Origin: Caccoplasma_A sp045587545
GTDB taxonomy: Bacteria; Bacteroidota; Bacteroidia; Bacteroidales; G3-4614
Direction: 5' to 3'
DNA: 64,000 bases
Assembly: GCA_045587545.1 (NCBI GenBank)
Contig: JAZNCN010000020.1
Location: 1-64,000, forward strand
This document shows, piece by piece, positions 39,808 through 50,186 of this stretch (positions within the stretch are counted from its first letter, which is position 1; each line of letters opens with the position of its first letter). The notes under the pieces were generated by a model. The model was given only the letters and a program-made list of their open reading frames with translations. It did no database searches and was not told where the DNA came from. The position numbers were made by a program, and so were the translations under genes.

Positions 39808-42365
39808 TACAATATGACTTTTGTAATTACAGGCTCTCCGTTTTGTGGTATTGCCACCACTACATATACTCCTTTTGCAAGCGATGAGCTATTGATTGTT
39901 GTCTCTGAAATAACTGCTTTTTGCGATGCAATCAATGTTCCACTCATTGAAAGTACTCGGACCTCAGCAAGGGGTTGTGCTGTTTTTACTACTATATTAC
40001 CTGAATATGTATATATTTTTACTTCTGACTCTTCAACAGACTCCGACTCAATACCTGATTCGCCATAGTTTACGACAACACTTTCTGAATCAGATGTTTC
40101 GCCAAACTCTCCCAATGCTCTTACGGTGTAAGTGTGCTTTCCGTCAAGAGGTGCGTTATCAATGAATTCTGTTGTTTCGCTCTCGCCTATCTTAACTCCA
40201 TCGCGATAGATTGCATATCCGGTTATGGTTGTTGCCATTAAGGTTGGATATACTACTATATCATCAACCTGCCACCAATATGACAGGCCTATATCTCCAT
40301 CGTCCCATGCATGGAAGGCTATCTTCATATTATCTGAGGTGTGTGCCGATAGGTCGATTGTTATTTGTGTGTATTGGTTTACTACATCGCAATCGGTCAT
40401 CAGGTTATATACAGGTGTCCATGATGCTCCGCCGTCAGATGATACCTCAACGTAATAGTGGTGGGGGTATGATGGGGTTTTAAGTGGTGCTGTTGATTTG
40501 CTCTGGAAGGTCAAAATTTTTCCGTTTGCAAAGGTGGGCGAGATAAGTTTCTCATCTTGATGCTCATCTACCCATGCACTCTTCATATACATTGAGTAGT
40601 TACCGCTGTACGCAAGGTAATATTTGCTACTCTCGGTCCAATACCAACCACGATCGTTATAGTTGCTTATTGTCCAGCCGTTGGGATTGGTTGTATCTTC
40701 AAATCCTTCTGCAAGTACAGGTGTTCCCTCTTGTGGTGCTGTCCATGATAATGTAACACTTCCCTCTTCGGTTACTGCTTGTAACTCTGACGGGGGCAGT
40801 ATGGTATTTGATTGTTGCGAAATGGTCAATGTTTCAGAGAGTGTGTTATCATCAGGCGATGTGAAAGTTATCTCTGTTTCGCGTGATTGTGCTGCAACGT
40901 TCTCTGAAAGAGTCTCAAATATTATTGTTGTTGCTCCTGCCTCGCCCTCAGTTGCCGAAACCGAAAGCCATTCGGGTAACTCTGACAATTGCCAACGAAC
41001 GTCACTTTCAATGGTAACTTCTGTTTTATCTCCCTTTTTACCATTAAGTGTTATACTCTCTTTTGAAAGCGATATTTGATGCCCTAATGTTTCAAATGTA
41101 AATGATATTGTTTCGCCACATGTTGAGATGTTTGTTATGGCAAAACGAGCTTCGCTTCCATTGCTATAGAATGGTTTTACCTCAGCGCCTGCCCCACCGA
41201 ATGTTGCGCGACCGTTATCAATTGAGAAAGCTGCATTTTCAATATATCCGTCAGCAGTTGTTGTTCCTCCCGGACGGAAGATATATACCTCATCTAAACG
41301 AGTTGTTCCGTTGTAGCTTACATTACCCCCTGAGTATGCCGGGTTTATACGATATACCAATAATCCTGATGAGGGTAAGCCGGCATCAAATGTTCCCGCT
41401 TTTTTACGATACTCAACTATGAAATATTCGTCAGAGCCTATCATCTTTATTTTATATGCTATGTTCTCTTTTATGGCTCCTCCTACGGGATTTAGTGTGT
41501 ATGTTCCCGGTTCGGTTATCTCGGGGATCTCATCAATCCAACCACAATAGCGGTATTTGGTGTATGCCGACATCTGTTGAGGTACTAATAGGTTGTCTGC
41601 CATTAAATCCCACTCGCCAACGGGGTTGAGGTTATCTGCTACGTGATAAAGGTCGTATGTTCCAAGAGAGTGCGACATCTCGTGGCATATTACTCCTGTA
41701 TTGAATGGTATTGGCTCAAGAGAAGCCCATCCGTTTGCATCATCAAATACCATTAGGAATCCTACGAGTTTCTTATCTTTTATATATACGGCTTTTTCAT
41801 CGGGCAAAGCTAAATCGGTGCGATGTGGCCACAATAGATGACGGTTGCTTATTTCGCTACGCCCGCTTAATACTATACACATATTGTCTATTATACCGTC
41901 TTCATTTGCATCAAGAACTACATCATCGGGCAAGTTTGCTGACAGATACGCTGCTATCTCTTTTACCAATGCCTGCTCACGAGCTGCACGGTCAATTTCA
42001 TCTTCATATCCGTTTGGAGCTACACTGCTTTTTTCTTTATAATAGTTACGTTCGTTCTTTGTTACGTACGACATTACAACATCTCCTTGTGGAGCCGGGA
42101 AGAGATTACTCTTCCATTGTAACTGTCCGTATGACGCCTCGTAAAAATAGTTATATACCGAATTTGCTCCTGTTGCCTCATCGTTAAACATCTGATTGTA
42201 TGTTGAGGCAGACATCTCAAATGCCTCAGAGTTATCTTCTCCCAAAAAACGGACAAAGCATACCAAATTACTTAACTCTCCTTTATTCTTCTCTGCAGCA
42301 GCTATGGGTAGTGCTGTTACCACACTCAAAACTGTAAGTAGTGCTAATGTGTAAATTTTTCTCAT
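39807..42365 (-). CDS. M6-family secreted metalloprotease with BACON, adhesin-like and sorting domains
   Basis: 852 residues. Signal peptide 1-24. The M6-like catalytic part (about 30-425) holds the zinc site HEMSH at 228-232 (GVICHEMSHSLGTYDLYHVA). A BACON domain (about 435-525: LSKESITLNGKKGDKTEVTI) is followed by a cleaved-adhesin-like domain (VLAEGFEDTTNPNGWTISNY to about 705), a fibronectin-type stretch, then a T9SS-type sorting domain (VRVLSMSGTLIASQKAVI, GVYVVVAIPQNGEPVITKVI). A secreted or surface protease, with BACON likely binding a glycan or protein. Followed at once by TSCPD and FKBP genes. Confidence 0.85.
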   Translation of the reverse strand: MRKIYTLALLTVLSVVTALPIAAAEKNKGELSNLVCFVRFLGEDNSEAFEMSASTYNQMFNDEATGANSVYNYFYEASYGQLQWKSNLFPAPQGDVVMSYVTKNERNYYKEKSSVAPNGYEDEIDRAAREQALVKEIAAYLSANLPDDVVLDANEDGIIDNMCIVLSGRSEISNRHLLWPHRTDLALPDEKAVYIKDKKLVGFLMVFDDANGWASLEPIPFNTGVICHEMSHSLGTYDLYHVADNLNPVGEWDLMADNLLVPQQMSAYTKYRYCGWIDEIPEITEPGTYTLNPVGGAIKENIAYKIKMIGSDEYFIVEYRKKAGTFDAGLPSSGLLVYRINPAYSGGNVSYNGTTRLDEVYIFRPGGTTTADGYIENAAFSIDNGRATFGGAGAEVKPFYSNGSEARFAITNISTCGETISFTFETLGHQISLSKESITLNGKKGDKTEVTIESDVRWQLSELPEWLSVSATEGEAGATTIIFETLSENVAAQSRETEITFTSPDDNTLSETLTISQQSNTILPPSELQAVTEEGSVTLSWTAPQEGTPVLAEGFEDTTNPNGWTISNYNDRGWYWTESSKYYLAYSGNYSMYMKSAWVDEHQDEKLISPTFANGKILTFQSKSTAPLKTPSYPHHYYVEVSSDGGASWTPVYNLMTDCDVVNQYTQITIDLSAHTSDNMKIAFHAWDDGDIGLSYWWQVDDIVVYPTLMATTITGYAIYRDGVKIGESETTEFIDNAPLDGKHTYTVRALGEFGETSDSESVVVNYGESGIESESVEESEVKIYTYSGNIVVKTAQPLAEVRVLSMSGTLIASQKAVISETTINSSSLAKGVYVVVAIPQNGEPVITKVIL

Positions 42366-42544
42366 ATATTTTTTGTTAATTTTCTGTTTTATTCTGCGAA
42401 GATAACATAAGACGCCATTATTACGAAATATTTTGCGTTGTTTATCTTATTTTTTATCTTATTCATTATTTTTTTACTATTTGCCACAAATAAAGCAAAA
42501 AATATAGTTAATTATGTATAATTTGAGCATATTTTATGAATATA

Positions 42545-42577
42545 TTGCTTTTAACAATTCGCTTTTTTATATATTTG
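42545..42577 (+). promoter_or_regulatory. Promoter of the protease-SusCD operon
   Basis: -7 TATATTTG at 42570-42577 (exact TAnnTTTG) and TTG at 42545-42547, 22 bases apart. The predicted start near 42584 gives a 40-base leader to the metalloprotease ATG. The gap between the divergent genes also contains A/T-rich tracts with no other feature. Confidence 0.5.
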
Positions 42578-42623
42578 CGAATTATATTAGCAATATTATT
42601 GACTATTTTTCAATTTAAATACT

Positions 42624-45179
42624 ATGAAACATATATCACTATTGGCAGTTGTGTTGGCTATATTTATTTGTGTACCTAATGCAAACGCAAAGAGAAAGAG
42701 CAAGGAGAGTAAAAACACTTTGGAGATTGTTGTAAAGGATAGTGTTAGTGCTGACTATAAAAAGGTTACAAAAGATGCTCTTAAACAAGAGGGACTGTTT
42801 ACTACTCTCTATAAAGCGAAAGAGGGTAAACTATATTTTGAAATTCCCGATAGTGCTTTCAGCAAGAGATATATACTTGCCAATAGGGTTGCAGCAACAA
42901 GCAATACCAAAGATTTTGTTGCAGGGCAGATGGCTACTACTCCTCTATTAATAAAGTTTACTAAAGATGAGCAGAAGGTATATATGCACGAGATACAGAG
43001 CGACGAAATTGTTTCGGAGAATGACCCTGTAAAATACTCATATGACAAGAACTTTTATGACCCCGTAATTAAAGGCTTTAAAATTGTTGCAACAAACAAA
43101 GAGAACGTGGTTATTGATGTTACAGATTTCTTTGGAACAAACGAAAAGTGTATAAGTCCAATTAAACAAGACAATCCGTTAAGTAAACTTTTTGGTGGCA
43201 GTAACTCTCTGAAAGGGACTTTTGTTCCTGATGCATCAGGCATTATCAGCAACAAAGCATTCCCTAATAATATTGAGATAAAGAGCCGACTTTCATTTAC
43301 ATTATCGTTAATGAACCAACCTTACTCGGTTATTATGCACCGCTCACTGTTTGCACTCCCCGATGAGCCTATGAAGATGCGATTGCAAGATAATCGCGTT
43401 GGATACTTCTATTCAGATAAAAGCATATACACTACCGACGAAGATGGCGTAAACGTTAAAACATATATTCACCGTTGGCGTTTAGAACCTAAGCCTGAAG
43501 ATATGGAGCGCTATTTTAACGGAGAACTTGTTGAGCCTGAGAAACCTATTGTTTTCTATGTTGACAATGCTTTCCCCGAAAAGTGGAGAGGAGCCATTAA
43601 ACAAGGTATAGAGGATTGGAATGTTGCTTTTGAAACAGCAGGATTTAAAAATGCAATCAAAGCTATTGACTACCCCAAAAACGATTCGACATTTGACCCT
43701 GATGATATGCGATATAGTTGTTTCAAATATGCAGCTACTGCAACACCAAATGCCATGGGACCAAGCTACATTGACCCTCGCACAGGAGAGATATTGACAG
43801 GAGATGTTATATGGTATCACAATATACTTTCGCTACTTCACAATTGGCGATTTGTTCAAACTGCAACAGTTGACGAGAAGGTTCGCAAAAGAGTATTTGA
43901 TGATGAGACAATGAACGAATCAATCAGATATGCCGCAGCACATGAGATTGGTCATACATTAGGTTTGATGCACAATATGGGAGCAAGCTACTCTTATCCT
44001 GTTGACTCTTTACGTAGTGCCTCTTTTACTCAAGAGTACGGCACAACACCAAGTATTATGGACTATGCTCGCAATAATTTTGTTGCTCAACCTGGAGATT
44101 TAGAGAAGGGGGTTAAACTTACACCTCCTAACTTAGGTGTTTATGATATTTACGCCATAAATTGGGGATACAGATTAATACCCGGCACACAAACTCCGGA
44201 CGAAGAGAAACCTACTCTTGACAAATGGATTGCCGAAAAAGAGGGAGACCCAATGTATGAGTTTGGAGCTCAACAATTTTTAGGAACTGTTGATCCAACA
44301 GACCAAACAGAGGATTTGGGTGATAACCATATAATAGCCGGCAATTATGGTATTGACAACCTTAAACTTCTTCTCAAGAATTTAGAGGAGTGGAACAAAC
44401 GCGAAGGTGAGCGATATGACAATATGGAAGATATGTACAAACAGGTAGTTACTCAATATACCCGCTATATCCGACACGTCATACCTTATATAGGTGGTAT
44501 AAGATATGAGGAGATAAGACAAGGCGATGGTAAATCAACTTCAAAACACTACATAAACAGAGCTACTCAAAAAGAGGCAATGGAGTGGTTATTGAACGAG
44601 GCTCGTACACATAGCGAGTGGCTGACTATTCCCGAGTTAATCAACAAGTTGGAGATTAACCTTAATGCAAACGACAAACTTCAATCAACAATAATAACTT
44701 CTCTTATTAATTCAGCGGTTTTATATCGTATTCAAGAGGGTGGTATTGTAGATAGCAAGAACAACTATACTTTAGAAGAGTATCTTAACGATGTTACAAA
44801 AGCTATATTTATAGCTCCTAAAGGTGGCAGATTGTCAGATGTTGAGCAAAATTTACAAGCAACCGCCATTGACTTAATGATTAAGACTTCTGGATTACAA
44901 CCAAAGAGCAGCACAAGTTCAAAATCGCTTGCTGAAATTGAAAATGATATTGAGATGAGTGGCATCACTTGCTCACACTGCATAAACGAGATGAAGGAGT
45001 TTGCCCGTTTCAATTTTGGATTGCCTACTCTATCGGCAAATCAATTGGGCGCATTAATGACAGGACGACTTCAAGAGGTGCTTAAAATGTACAAAAACAG
45101 AAAAAATACAGCATCAGGCACAACAAAAGATTACTATAATTACCAAATTATAAAAATTGAACATATATTTGCAAAATAA
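42624..45179 (+). CDS. Zinc-dependent metalloprotease (DUF5117/DUF5118 type)
   Basis: 851 residues. Signal peptide 1-22. N-terminal region of DUF5118/DUF5117 type (about 30-300), then a catalytic part with HEIGHTLGLMHNMGAS (His440, Glu441, His444 and His450), the HExxHxxGxxH zinc signature of metzincins. Residues about 560-660 contain the conserved HYINRATQKEAMEWLL-type segment of this group. Likely periplasmic or surface-associated. Encoded first in the run leading to SusC (18 bases downstream) and SusD, so it probably belongs to a protein-utilisation locus. Confidence 0.87.
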   Translation: MKHISLLAVVLAIFICVPNANAKRKSKESKNTLEIVVKDSVSADYKKVTKDALKQEGLFTTLYKAKEGKLYFEIPDSAFSKRYILANRVAATSNTKDFVAGQMATTPLLIKFTKDEQKVYMHEIQSDEIVSENDPVKYSYDKNFYDPVIKGFKIVATNKENVVIDVTDFFGTNEKCISPIKQDNPLSKLFGGSNSLKGTFVPDASGIISNKAFPNNIEIKSRLSFTLSLMNQPYSVIMHRSLFALPDEPMKMRLQDNRVGYFYSDKSIYTTDEDGVNVKTYIHRWRLEPKPEDMERYFNGELVEPEKPIVFYVDNAFPEKWRGAIKQGIEDWNVAFETAGFKNAIKAIDYPKNDSTFDPDDMRYSCFKYAATATPNAMGPSYIDPRTGEILTGDVIWYHNILSLLHNWRFVQTATVDEKVRKRVFDDETMNESIRYAAAHEIGHTLGLMHNMGASYSYPVDSLRSASFTQEYGTTPSIMDYARNNFVAQPGDLEKGVKLTPPNLGVYDIYAINWGYRLIPGTQTPDEEKPTLDKWIAEKEGDPMYEFGAQQFLGTVDPTDQTEDLGDNHIIAGNYGIDNLKLLLKNLEEWNKREGERYDNMEDMYKQVVTQYTRYIRHVIPYIGGIRYEEIRQGDGKSTSKHYINRATQKEAMEWLLNEARTHSEWLTIPELINKLEINLNANDKLQSTIITSLINSAVLYRIQEGGIVDSKNNYTLEEYLNDVTKAIFIAPKGGRLSDVEQNLQATAIDLMIKTSGLQPKSSTSSKSLAEIENDIEMSGITCSHCINEMKEFARFNFGLPTLSANQLGALMTGRLQEVLKMYKNRKNTASGTTKDYYNYQIIKIEHIFAK

Positions 45180-45197
45180 TTTATCAATAGATAAGTA

Positions 45198-48100
45198 ATG
45201 ATGAAGAATAAGTTATATATATTAATTATTGCCCTACTACTTGCTCCTCTTGGGTTAACAGCTCAAACAACTGAAATTTTGAAGGGTAAGGTTATGGATC
45301 GCGGAGGCGAAGTTCTTATTGGCGCCCATGTTCAATGGAAAGATGCAAAAAATGCAACTATAACTGATATTGACGGAAACTTTACCATACCCAAAACAGG
45401 AAAAGAACTTTCTGTTTCGTATTTAGGTTATAAAACAAGCATTACAAAAGTTTCTGATGGGACAAAAAGTGTAGTTATTACATTAGAAGACGATGCTCAA
45501 AACCTTGATGAACTTGTTGTTGTAGGTTATGGAGTTCAAAAGAAATCGTCTCTTACAGGTTCGGTTGAGACAATTAAAAGCGATGAGCTTTTAAAAATTC
45601 CTACTGCCAATATTGACGAAGCCCTATATGGACAAGTTGCCGGTTTAAGTGTTATGCAAAGTACCGGCGACCCAAGTAGTGCTAAAGAGGCAGAATTAAA
45701 CATACGTGGTATTAATGGCTCTCCACTTTTGGTAATTGACGGAGTTCCTCGCTTTGGAACAAGCACTAGTGATGGAGAGATGCGCCTTTCGGACTTAAAC
45801 CCCGATGATATTGAGAGTATCTCAATCCTAAAAGATGCTGCCGCTGCCGCTGTTTATGGAGCACGTGCGGCAAATGGCGTAATTTTGGTGCAAACCAAAA
45901 GATCTCAAGGCGACAAAAAAGTTTCGATAAATTATCGCGGACAGATGAATATTCAACAGGCAGCTAAAATGCCAAAATTTTTAGATGCTTATGAGTTTGC
46001 AAATATGTATAATCAAGCTGTTGCAAATAGCCCGGCTTCTCCAAATACCCCATATACTCAAGAACAATTAGAACAGATACGAACAGGTTCAAATCCTAAT
46101 GTATATGGCAATGAAAACCTTCTTGATTATATTGACAAGACAGGATACACAACAACTCACAGCCTTTCAATCAATGGAGGTAATCAATGGGTTAAATACT
46201 ATATATCTGGAGGATATACCCATGCGAAGGGATTGTATAGCGGAGTTGGAAGAGACCGCTTTAACTATTCAGCAAAACTCGATGCTACTCTTACTGAAGG
46301 ATTAACCCTATCATTAGATGTTACAGGGTCTAAGAGTAATGCAAAAAACTCAAGTTACACAACTCTTGATGCGGCTTATGCTTTTGCCCCAACTCAAGTA
46401 TTGGAGTTTCAAAATGGGAAAATGGCAAGTATCGACGGAAGCAATCCTCTTATTAATGTATATGGATTAGGAGGATATATTCACGATGTTGCAAGAATGA
46501 ACACCATTACTGCTAATTTACGTTGGGAATTGCCTTGGGTTAAAGGTCTTGCACTATATGCTCGCGCAACATTTGACAATAATAATCGTATTGAAAAATC
46601 ATATAGTAAACCTGTTGAATTATATATATACGACGAAGCAACGGGCGAATATTCAACTGACCCAAATACTGTTTATCCCACAGCAAAGGTTTCAATTGAA
46701 CAAATTGACCGTTTTACAAACAACCAACTATATGAGGTGGGATTGAATTATAATAGAACATTTAGAGAAAAACACGATTTGGGAGGTCTTTTGGTTGCAA
46801 ACTATCAACGTTCTCATAACCAATATATGACAGGAGAGAATCAAAATGCATCAATATATCCCGAAATTATTGGTACTTCTATTGATTCGCGCTTGATTGG
46901 TAGTGAAACAAAAAACCAACGCGCATCGTTAATTGGTCGTGTTAGTTACGGTTTTGACTATCGCTACTTCTTAGAGGCAAGTTTCCGCGTTGATGGTTCA
47001 ACATACTTTCACCCCGATAATCGTTGGGGATTCTTCCCATCTGTATCAGCATCGTGGGTACTATCAAACGAAAGTTTCTTTAAGAATTGGTCGCAACCTG
47101 TAATATCAAATATAAAATTCAGAGCATCTACCGGAGTTTTGGGTAACGATGGAATGGTAGGTGAATACTCATACCTTTTAAACTATATCGAATCAACTCG
47201 CGAAGGTTATAATATAGGAGGCAACTACCGACCCGGAATAATAATGGCAACCGGTAGTTATCCTAATATTGATTTAACATGGGGAAAATCTCACGATTAC
47301 AATATTGCTACAGATTTAGGATTTTGGGATAACCGTTTTGGAGTTACATTTGAGTACTATTGGAGATTTGAGACAAATAAAATTACTTCAGCACCATCAT
47401 ATCTATATCCCCCAACAACAGGAGTTAACGGAAATGTTCCCAATATAAATTTCAGTAAATTAAAAGCATGGGGTTGGGATTTAACCCTTACTCACCGCAA
47501 CACTATTCGAAAAGTAAAATACGATATTTCGTTTACAATGTCGCAACAACAAGATAAATGGCTTGATTACGGAGATGAGTCAAGTGTAAATCCGAATTTG
47601 CGACGAGTAGGAAAAAGCAGCATGGTATGGAGAATGTATCAGGCTGATGGACTCTTTAGATCTCAAGAGGAGATTGACAATTATCATGTAGATCAAGATG
47701 GTCAAGGTAATGTTTCTTTAACTCCCGGAGATATTAAGTATGTTGACCAAAATGGAGATGGAGTATTAGATACAAATGACCAAATTTATGTAAAAAACTC
47801 TTCAAACCCCAAATTTAATTATGGTTTAAAACTTGGTGTAAGTTGGAAAGGTTTATTTGTAAATGCTATGTTCCAAGGGGCTACAGGTTATCAGCAAAAC
47901 ATTAAAGAGATGTACACTCTATATAGTGGTACTCTTCAAAGATTTCAGGACTACCACTTAGAAGAGTGTTGGTCGGAAGATAATCCTGACGGAACTCTAC
48001 CCAAAGTTAAATTTGCATCGGCAAACGACAATAACCGCAAAGAATCAACTTTCTGGGTAAAGGATTGTAATTTCCTTCGTCTTAAATCGTTATCAATCGG

Positions 48101-48278
48101 ATACTCTTTCCAACCAAAACAACTTAAGAAGATGAAATTAAGCTCTTTCAGCATATCGTTACAAGGAAGTAACCTTGTTACATGGTCAAGTTTATCAAAA
48201 TATGGAATGGACCCAGAGTCGTTACGCGGATACCCAATACAACGTTCATATGGAGTCTCTTTAAGTATCGGTTACTAA
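45198..48278 (+). CDS. SusC/RagA-family TonB-linked outer membrane transporter
   Basis: 1026 residues. Signal peptide ending LTAQ; an N-terminal carboxypeptidase-regulatory-like domain (about 25-105: KGKVMDRGGEVLIGAHVQWK); the TonB-box/plug entry LDELVVVGYGVQKKSSLTGS; the plug; then the beta-barrel to the C-terminal aromatic residue (SYGVSLSIGY). SusC-type proteins import oligosaccharides or peptides with a SusD lid. It precedes the SusD gene by 17 bases and follows a protease, suggesting a peptide substrate. Confidence 0.96.
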   Translation: MMKNKLYILIIALLLAPLGLTAQTTEILKGKVMDRGGEVLIGAHVQWKDAKNATITDIDGNFTIPKTGKELSVSYLGYKTSITKVSDGTKSVVITLEDDAQNLDELVVVGYGVQKKSSLTGSVETIKSDELLKIPTANIDEALYGQVAGLSVMQSTGDPSSAKEAELNIRGINGSPLLVIDGVPRFGTSTSDGEMRLSDLNPDDIESISILKDAAAAAVYGARAANGVILVQTKRSQGDKKVSINYRGQMNIQQAAKMPKFLDAYEFANMYNQAVANSPASPNTPYTQEQLEQIRTGSNPNVYGNENLLDYIDKTGYTTTHSLSINGGNQWVKYYISGGYTHAKGLYSGVGRDRFNYSAKLDATLTEGLTLSLDVTGSKSNAKNSSYTTLDAAYAFAPTQVLEFQNGKMASIDGSNPLINVYGLGGYIHDVARMNTITANLRWELPWVKGLALYARATFDNNNRIEKSYSKPVELYIYDEATGEYSTDPNTVYPTAKVSIEQIDRFTNNQLYEVGLNYNRTFREKHDLGGLLVANYQRSHNQYMTGENQNASIYPEIIGTSIDSRLIGSETKNQRASLIGRVSYGFDYRYFLEASFRVDGSTYFHPDNRWGFFPSVSASWVLSNESFFKNWSQPVISNIKFRASTGVLGNDGMVGEYSYLLNYIESTREGYNIGGNYRPGIIMATGSYPNIDLTWGKSHDYNIATDLGFWDNRFGVTFEYYWRFETNKITSAPSYLYPPTTGVNGNVPNINFSKLKAWGWDLTLTHRNTIRKVKYDISFTMSQQQDKWLDYGDESSVNPNLRRVGKSSMVWRMYQADGLFRSQEEIDNYHVDQDGQGNVSLTPGDIKYVDQNGDGVLDTNDQIYVKNSSNPKFNYGLKLGVSWKGLFVNAMFQGATGYQQNIKEMYTLYSGTLQRFQDYHLEECWSEDNPDGTLPKVKFASANDNNRKESTFWVKDCNFLRLKSLSIGYSFQPKQLKKMKLSSFSISLQGSNLVTWSSLSKYGMDPESLRGYPIQRSYGVSLSIGY

Positions 48279-48295
48279 CCTCTTAATTTAGAATT

Positions 48296-50062
48296 ATGGA
48301 ATTAAAAAGATATATTGTTTACGGAATTATATTTATTTCAACATTGTCATTCACAAGTTGTAATGCTCTTTTCGATGACGCCCCGGTTGATAAAATTACC
48401 GATGTTCATATTTGGGAAAATCCGATGTTATTGGACGAATATGTTTTAACATGGTATAGAAATATGAATAATGGTTTCTCAACATACGTTCCCACAACCA
48501 TAGCTTTGGTTAAAAGTGCATCAAGATACTATATGCCATGGTTTGGTGATCAAGTGGTACCATCAAAAAATGACTATTATAATGCAGGTTACGGCGATTT
48601 ATTAAAAGGTAACAACCAAGAGATAACAAACTGGGCTACCGTAAGATGGTCAAATTTTTACACTCAAATACAATCAATAAACCGTCTGTTTGAAAATGAA
48701 GGGGAAATAGCTTCAAGCGACCAAAAACAACGTGTTTTAGGAGAAGCATACTTCTTTAGGGCATACTACTATTATATGTTGTGGCGTCAATGGGGTGGAG
48801 TTATGTTAATTAAAAACACTTTTGATCCATTGAAAGATGCCCCTAAATTCCCTCGCGCTTCGTACACCGAAATGATAAATAGTATTACTGAAGATGCTCG
48901 TAAAGCTGCAGAGTTGCTTCCTGCATCATATAGCAATACTGACGTTGGCAGAATAACAAAAGGTGCTGCCCTTATGCTTATTGCTAAAACTTATTTATGG
49001 GCGTCAAGCGAATATTACCAAAAAAAAGGCACTAACTACTTAGGTTTTACTGATGACCAGTCGCGAGCAATGCTTGAAAAGGCAAAAACAGCATACGAAG
49101 ATCTATTTAACCTTAACCAATATCAATTAGTACAAATAGCAGGGACCACCGAAGATGATATAAAAAAAGAGTATCGTAAAATATTCCTTACAAAAAACAG
49201 TATAGAATCAATCTTAGAAGTACAACACTCTGACGACGGAAACTACGACACAGGATATGGTCATAAACTTGACCGCGATGCTGCATCTCCTCATTTTACA
49301 GGAACAATTGCGGCATATACCCCAACTCATAATCATGTTAAAGAATATGGTATGAGAGAGGGTTATACCGATAACCCAAATAACCCATACGAAGGACGAG
49401 ACTATCGTTTTTACGCAAACATACTTTATGATGGCTCGGTATGGAACGGACATACAATGGATATTCACTACACCCGCGTAGGAAATACTGAAACTCCGGG
49501 AGAAGATTTAACTCAATATGGCTCTTCAGAAAATGCAGGTGTAACCCGAACAGGATACTATATGGCAAAATTCCTTGATGAAACTCAACAAATTGACAAA
49601 AACGAGACCTATGCAAGTAAACAAAACTATATAATTTGGCGTTACGCAGAGGCTTTGTTAGATTATGCCGAAGTTATGTTACGTTTAGGAGAGGACGGAA
49701 TAGCTTTAGCAAAAGTTAATGAAGTTCGTAGCAGAGCAAAAATGCACCCTCTACCATCTCTTACATGGGAAGAGCTTGTTAATGAACGCAGGGTTGAATT
49801 AGCATTTGAAGAGACAACCTATTGGGATATATTCCGTTGGGGTATTGCTGTTGAGAAACTCAATGGAGAAACCAATCCTTTACAAAGTGTGAAGATTGTT
49901 ATAAATAGTGCTAATGGAGCAGTCAGATATACTACCTCAAATATGAACAAGTTCCCTAAACGTGTAAGATTATTTGAGGAGAAACAGTATTACTTGCCTA
50001 TTCCATGGGACGAAATTCGCTACCATGGTGTAGCTCAGAATCCCGAATGGAGGGAGATGTAG
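48296..50062 (+). CDS. SusD/RagB-family surface lipoprotein
   Basis: 588 residues. Lipobox FTSCN with acylated Cys22. SusD landmarks: RVLGEAYFFRAYYYYMLWRQ and the later KQNYIIWRYAEALLDYAEVM, then WEELVNERRVELAFEETTYW and PIPWDEIRY near the end. It is the substrate-binding lid of the preceding SusC protein. Confidence 0.95.
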   Translation: MELKRYIVYGIIFISTLSFTSCNALFDDAPVDKITDVHIWENPMLLDEYVLTWYRNMNNGFSTYVPTTIALVKSASRYYMPWFGDQVVPSKNDYYNAGYGDLLKGNNQEITNWATVRWSNFYTQIQSINRLFENEGEIASSDQKQRVLGEAYFFRAYYYYMLWRQWGGVMLIKNTFDPLKDAPKFPRASYTEMINSITEDARKAAELLPASYSNTDVGRITKGAALMLIAKTYLWASSEYYQKKGTNYLGFTDDQSRAMLEKAKTAYEDLFNLNQYQLVQIAGTTEDDIKKEYRKIFLTKNSIESILEVQHSDDGNYDTGYGHKLDRDAASPHFTGTIAAYTPTHNHVKEYGMREGYTDNPNNPYEGRDYRFYANILYDGSVWNGHTMDIHYTRVGNTETPGEDLTQYGSSENAGVTRTGYYMAKFLDETQQIDKNETYASKQNYIIWRYAEALLDYAEVMLRLGEDGIALAKVNEVRSRAKMHPLPSLTWEELVNERRVELAFEETTYWDIFRWGIAVEKLNGETNPLQSVKIVINSANGAVRYTTSNMNKFPKRVRLFEEKQYYLPIPWDEIRYHGVAQNPEWREM

Positions 50063-50070
50063 TTTTTTAA

Positions 50071-50151
50071 ATTAGGAATTGGTTCGTGGCTTCGCCACAA
50101 TTAGGAATTAGGAGTTAATTCCTCATTCCTAATTTCTCATTCCTAATTAGA
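50071..50151. repeat. Dispersed hairpin repeat, copy C (inverted)
   Basis: ATTAGGAATT-type arms and core GTGGC-TTC-GCCAC (50086-50098), the same design as copies A and B but in the opposite orientation (loop TTC instead of GAA). It sits between SusD and the next gene. Confidence 0.75.
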
Positions 50152-50186
50152 ACAAAGCGAATAATTAATTTAAATAAATAATGCTT

